Below are positions 5,224 to 6,691 of a stretch of 6,691 nt of DNA, piece after piece. Source of the DNA: Bacillota bacterium (GTDB taxonomy: Bacteria > Bacillota_I > Bacilli_A > Acholeplasmatales > Acholeplasmataceae). Both the position numbers and the translations under genes were made by a program. Location: NCBI GenBank assembly GCA_027620815.1, contig JAQCDH010000043.1, positions 1 through 6,691 of the forward strand, in the 5' to 3' direction. Position 1 is the stretch's first letter. Every line of letters begins with the position of its first letter. The notes under the pieces are model-generated. The model had not been told where the DNA came from. It did no database searches and saw only the letters and a program-made list of their open reading frames with translations.

Positions 5224-5921
5224 TTTGCGTCCTCCTCATTATTATTCATTTTAATTTTATATATTACTTTCTTTAAATCCTCAATGTCGATTATATCTCT
5301 CACAACTATCATTTGATTATCTGTTGTTAAGATTTTCAAAAACCCATTGTTTTCATAAACACGAATACCTGAATAAAATTGATATTTCTTAATGTATATG
5401 TTCTTAATTTTGAATCCTTCCACCGTTAAATTACCTTTTTGAATAACCACTTTATCATAATAAATATCAAGCAAATCATTCGGAGAATCCAAATAGATAT
5501 ATCTCCATCTAGATATCATAAAAAGTAGAAATAACCAAAACATTGTAAATAAACTAAATCCTAATGTGAAATGCCCCATCAAAACCTTAAGGGTTGAGAC
5601 ATAAGTAGTTGTAATAATCATCGCAAGAGATAAGAAAATCAAGAAACCTACAAAGAAATCATAATATTTTTTCATTCGAAGGTCTTTTTTAGCTATATAT
5701 ATAGATCCTTGGTATAAAACGTCTGTTTTCCCAACAAACAATTCATCGTGTGAAATATGAAATATATTCGTCATTTCAGTAATCATTTGAAATCCTGGTT
5801 CAGATAAATCATTTTCCCACTTTGATATTGTTTGAGGTGTCACATTTAGCAACTCAGCAAATTGCTTTTGGTTCATGTTATTTTTAATTCTATTTGTTCT
5901 AATTCTCTCACCAATCGTCAT
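5220..5921 (-). CDS. Membrane-anchored XRE-family regulator with a PH-like C-terminal domain
   Basis: 233 residues. An N-terminal XRE/Cro helix-turn-helix spans about 4-63 (IGERIRTNRIKNNMNQKQFA, then TPQTISKWENDLSEPGF), followed by two membrane helices (about 87-109 and 117-137). The last 95 residues are mainly alternating strands ending in a helix (DLLDIYYDKVVIQKG ... GFLKILTTDNQMIVVRD ... IEDLKKVIYKI), the general pattern of bacterial PH-like domains. It would bind DNA at the inner membrane face, perhaps sensing a membrane state or its small partner protein. TAGGAGG (5929-5935) 7 bp upstream fixes the start. The stop overlaps the start of the two-helix gene. The HTH is certain; the C-terminal assignment is moderate. 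Target sites are unknown, but nearby repeats are candidates. Confidence 0.85.
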   Translation of the reverse strand: MTIGERIRTNRIKNNMNQKQFAELLNVTPQTISKWENDLSEPGFQMITEMTNIFHISHDELFVGKTDVLYQGSIYIAKKDLRMKKYYDFFVGFLIFLSLAMIITTTYVSTLKVLMGHFTLGFSLFTMFWLFLLFMISRWRYIYLDSPNDLLDIYYDKVVIQKGNLTVEGFKIKNIYIKKYQFYSGIRVYENNGFLKILTTDNQMIVVRDIIDIEDLKKVIYKIKMNNNEEDAK

Positions 5922-5944
5922 AATATAACCTCCTAAACACTTAT

Positions 5945-5950
5945 ATTATA
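5945..5950 (-). promoter_or_regulatory. Likely -10 of the XRE gene
   Basis: The minus strand reads TATAAT here, giving a leader of about 17 nt. No strong -35 stands 16-18 bp upstream, so the promoter may be weak or need an activator. The 12-bp palindrome ATAATTAATTAT at 5999-6010 and the ATCGTGTA repeats lie farther upstream. Confidence 0.55.
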
Positions 5951-6027
5951 CTGTAAAATACTTCAAAACATAACAACGTTTCATTGTATTACTAGTATAT
6001 AATTAATTATTAACAAAAATCATTGAG

Positions 6028-6075
6028 ATCGTGTAAATCCATTTTAAATCGTGTATTTCAAAATGTAATCGTGTA
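6028..6075 (+). repeat. Three ATCGTGTA motifs exactly 20 bp apart
   Basis: ATCGTGTA is found at 6028, 6048 and 6068, with unrelated AT-rich bases between. Exact conservation of an 8-mer with a fixed two-turn period suggests a protein-binding array. It is about 105-155 bp upstream of the XRE start codon. The same 8-mer recurs three times at 6260-6330. Confidence 0.65.
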
Positions 6076-6169
6076 GAAATTATGTTGAAATATCATAAAT
6101 CCAGTAAAATCAGAGCATTTTTTCGACTCGATAAATATGAGCGATTGGAGAAACAGCCATATATAGAGC

Positions 6170-6198
6170 AAAAAAAGGCCTGATTAGTGTATCAGACC
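6170..6198 (-). terminator. Terminator without an obvious gene (middle repeat module)
   Basis: GGTCTGAT and ATCAGGCC pair around a 6-nt loop on the minus strand and run into seven U. One pair is G-U on the minus strand but would be a C-A mismatch on the plus strand, so the minus strand is the functional one. No protein or tRNA gene lies just upstream on that strand. Confidence 0.75.
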
Positions 6199-6252
6199 TA
6201 TGCTTTCAATATGTCTAAGGTTGTGAGGTTTAATACAATTTTAGCACCCCTA
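6170..6252 (+). repeat. Middle copy of the terminator + TTTAATACAATT + GCACCCC module
   Basis: Partner of 4757-4840, with the exact 12-mer at 6229-6240 and the same 74-bp distance from A run to first GCACCC. Its hairpin tail CCTATGCTTTCAATATG (6197-6213) also matches CCTATGCTTTAAATATG (6489-6505), beside tRNA-Ser, at 16 of 17 bases. Confidence 0.7.
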
Positions 6253-6331
6253 CCTTCAAATCGTGTAAAATTTTTAGCACCCTCGTGTCATATCGTGTAA
6301 TTTTTTAGCACCCTTAACTCATATCGTGTAA
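6244..6331 (+). repeat. Alternating GCACCC / ATCGTGTAA array, three units of 31-33 bp
   Basis: GCACCC at 6244, 6277 and 6308 alternates with ATCGTGTAA at 6260, 6292 and 6323, each motif about 15-17 bp from the next. TTTTTA precedes the second and third GCACCC. It combines the two motifs that occur separately at 4831-4880 and 6028-6075. Repeated sites of this kind are known at the ends of IS21-family elements, but no transposase gene is present. Confidence 0.65.
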
Positions 6332-6458
6332 AAAGTTAAGTTGAAGTTGTGATTTACATAATTATATCAGATGCTTCAAACTGACACGACTTGCTAAAAA
6401 AGCTTGAAAATCGAGTAATAATAGGCACATTATGGCTGTTTTGGCTATATTTAAGCAC

Positions 6459-6490
6459 AAAAAAAAGCCTGATACGAATTGTATCAAACC
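6459..6490 (-). terminator. Terminator of the tRNA-Arg/tRNA-Ser unit
   Basis: GTTTGATAC and GTATCAGGC pair over 9 bp (two G-U pairs that exist only on the minus strand) around a 5-nt loop, then eight U. It lies 14 bp past the CCA end of tRNA-Ser and is related to the hairpin at 6170-6198. Confidence 0.85.
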
Positions 6491-6503
6491 TATGCTTTAA
6501 ATA

Positions 6504-6592
6504 TGGCGGAGGAAAGGGGATTTGAACCCCTGCGCCTTTTACAGCCTACGAGCTTTCCAAGCCCGCCTCTTCAGCCACTTGAGTATTCCTCC
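6504..6592 (-). tRNA. tRNA-Ser (GGA)
   Basis: Reading the minus strand, acceptor GGAGGAA pairs with TTCCTCC, followed by discriminator G and an encoded CCA. The anticodon stem CGGGC/GCTCG closes the loop TTGGAAA, giving anticodon GGA (codons UCC/UCU). A long variable arm and the T arm GGGGTTCAAATCCCC are present, as expected for a class II tRNA of 89 nt. It is 6 bp downstream of tRNA-Arg and probably cotranscribed with it. Confidence 0.95.
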
Positions 6593-6598
6593 GTTTTT

Positions 6599-6675
6599 TG
6601 GCGCACCCGACATGAATTGAACATGCGACCTTAACCTTCGGAGGGTTACGCTCTATCCAACTGAGCTACGGGTGC
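6599..6675 (-). tRNA. tRNA-Arg (CCG)
   Basis: Acceptor GCACCCG pairs with CGGGTGC, then discriminator G and an encoded CCA. The D arm has AGCTCAGTTGGATAGAGC. The anticodon stem TAACC/GGTTA closes the loop CTCCGAA, giving anticodon CCG, which reads CGG. The T arm is GCATGTTCAATTCATGT, with a TTCAATT loop. Length is 77 nt. The promoter lies at or beyond the window edge. Confidence 0.95.
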
Positions 6676-6691
6676 ACGCATATATTATTGT

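Larger units (their letters stand above)
6170..6369 (-). ncRNA. Candidate small RNA carrying a threefold repeat
   Basis: An extended -10, TGATATAAT (complement of 6361-6369), would start transcription near 6354 on the minus strand. The next terminator is at 6170-6198, giving an RNA of about 185 nt. It would contain three units of UUACACGAU...GGGUGCUAAAA, one of which can fold by pairing CTTAACT (6313-6319) with AGTTAAG (6334-6340) with the ACACGAU in the loop. There is no good -35 and no known RNA family is recognised. Confidence 0.3.
5951..6503. other. 553-bp stretch without protein genes
   Basis: No open frame with a ribosome site is visible on either strand between the XRE promoter and tRNA-Ser. 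The stretch holds the palindrome at 5999-6010, the 20-bp-spaced repeats, two minus-strand terminators (6170-6198 and 6459-6490), the alternating array at 6244-6331, and an extended -10 at 6361-6369. Confidence 0.7.

Noticed and set aside
1965..5921. Recoding of TGA as tryptophan, as in Mycoplasma
   Set aside because: Tryptophan codons are TGG and two genes end in TGA directly before the next start.
6028..6331. CRISPR array
   Set aside because: Repeats are 6-9 bases in 20-33 bp steps, with short similar spacers and no cas genes.
6283..6389. Inverted pair TCGTGTCA / TGACACGA as transposon ends
   Set aside because: Only 8 bases match, and no target duplication or transposase accompanies it.

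Overview
The window is AT-rich DNA with tightly packed genes, strong AAAGGAG-type ribosome binding sites, TATAAT promoters and U-tract terminators. Tryptophan is written as TGG, and TGA is a genuine stop (it ends the CsoR-family and XRE genes). This suggests a low-GC Firmicute or a mollicute that kept the standard code, such as Acholeplasma. It argues against Mycoplasma or Spiroplasma, which read TGA as Trp. The taxon is inferred, not proven.

Layout. At 1-38 (minus) is the possible first codons of a secreted or membrane protein running off the edge. At 108-1853 (minus) is a two-gene unit: a guanylate kinase-like gene, then a FabV/TER-type enoyl reductase, ended by a hairpin at 84-104. A divergent promoter region (1870-1950) separates this from a plus-strand operon at 1965-3846: a CsoR/FrmR-family repressor, a thioredoxin-reductase-like flavoprotein that most resembles the C-terminal part of AhpF, and a tandem thioredoxin-fold protein that resembles the N-terminal part of AhpF. 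A perfect 18-bp palindrome lies between the -35 and -10 of this operon, a CsoR-type operator. A bidirectional terminator (3851-3892) separates it from a convergent DUF3137-like membrane protein (3891-4727).

The right half (about 4757-6500) looks accessory. A membrane-anchored XRE regulator and an overlapping 68-residue two-helix membrane protein (5017-5921) lie between two related repeat modules. Each module is a minus-strand terminator hairpin, then the 12-mer TTTAATACAATT, then an array of GCACCC motifs. Upstream of the XRE gene there are also three ATCGTGTA motifs exactly 20 bp apart, and a third array alternates both motifs. One terminator hairpin (6170-6198) serves no visible gene. With an extended -10 at 6361-6369 it could bound a repeat-containing RNA of about 185 nt. 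At the right edge are tRNA-Arg(CCG) and tRNA-Ser(GGA), minus strand, 6 bp apart, with a terminator related to the repeat-module hairpins.

Working together: the plus-strand operon reads as a self-regulated thiol redox module, in which the repressor senses a thiol-reactive signal and the flavoprotein feeds electrons from NAD(P)H to the two-CxxC carrier. The repressor keeps one family cysteine but lacks the other residues used for copper. The final electron acceptor is not in the window.
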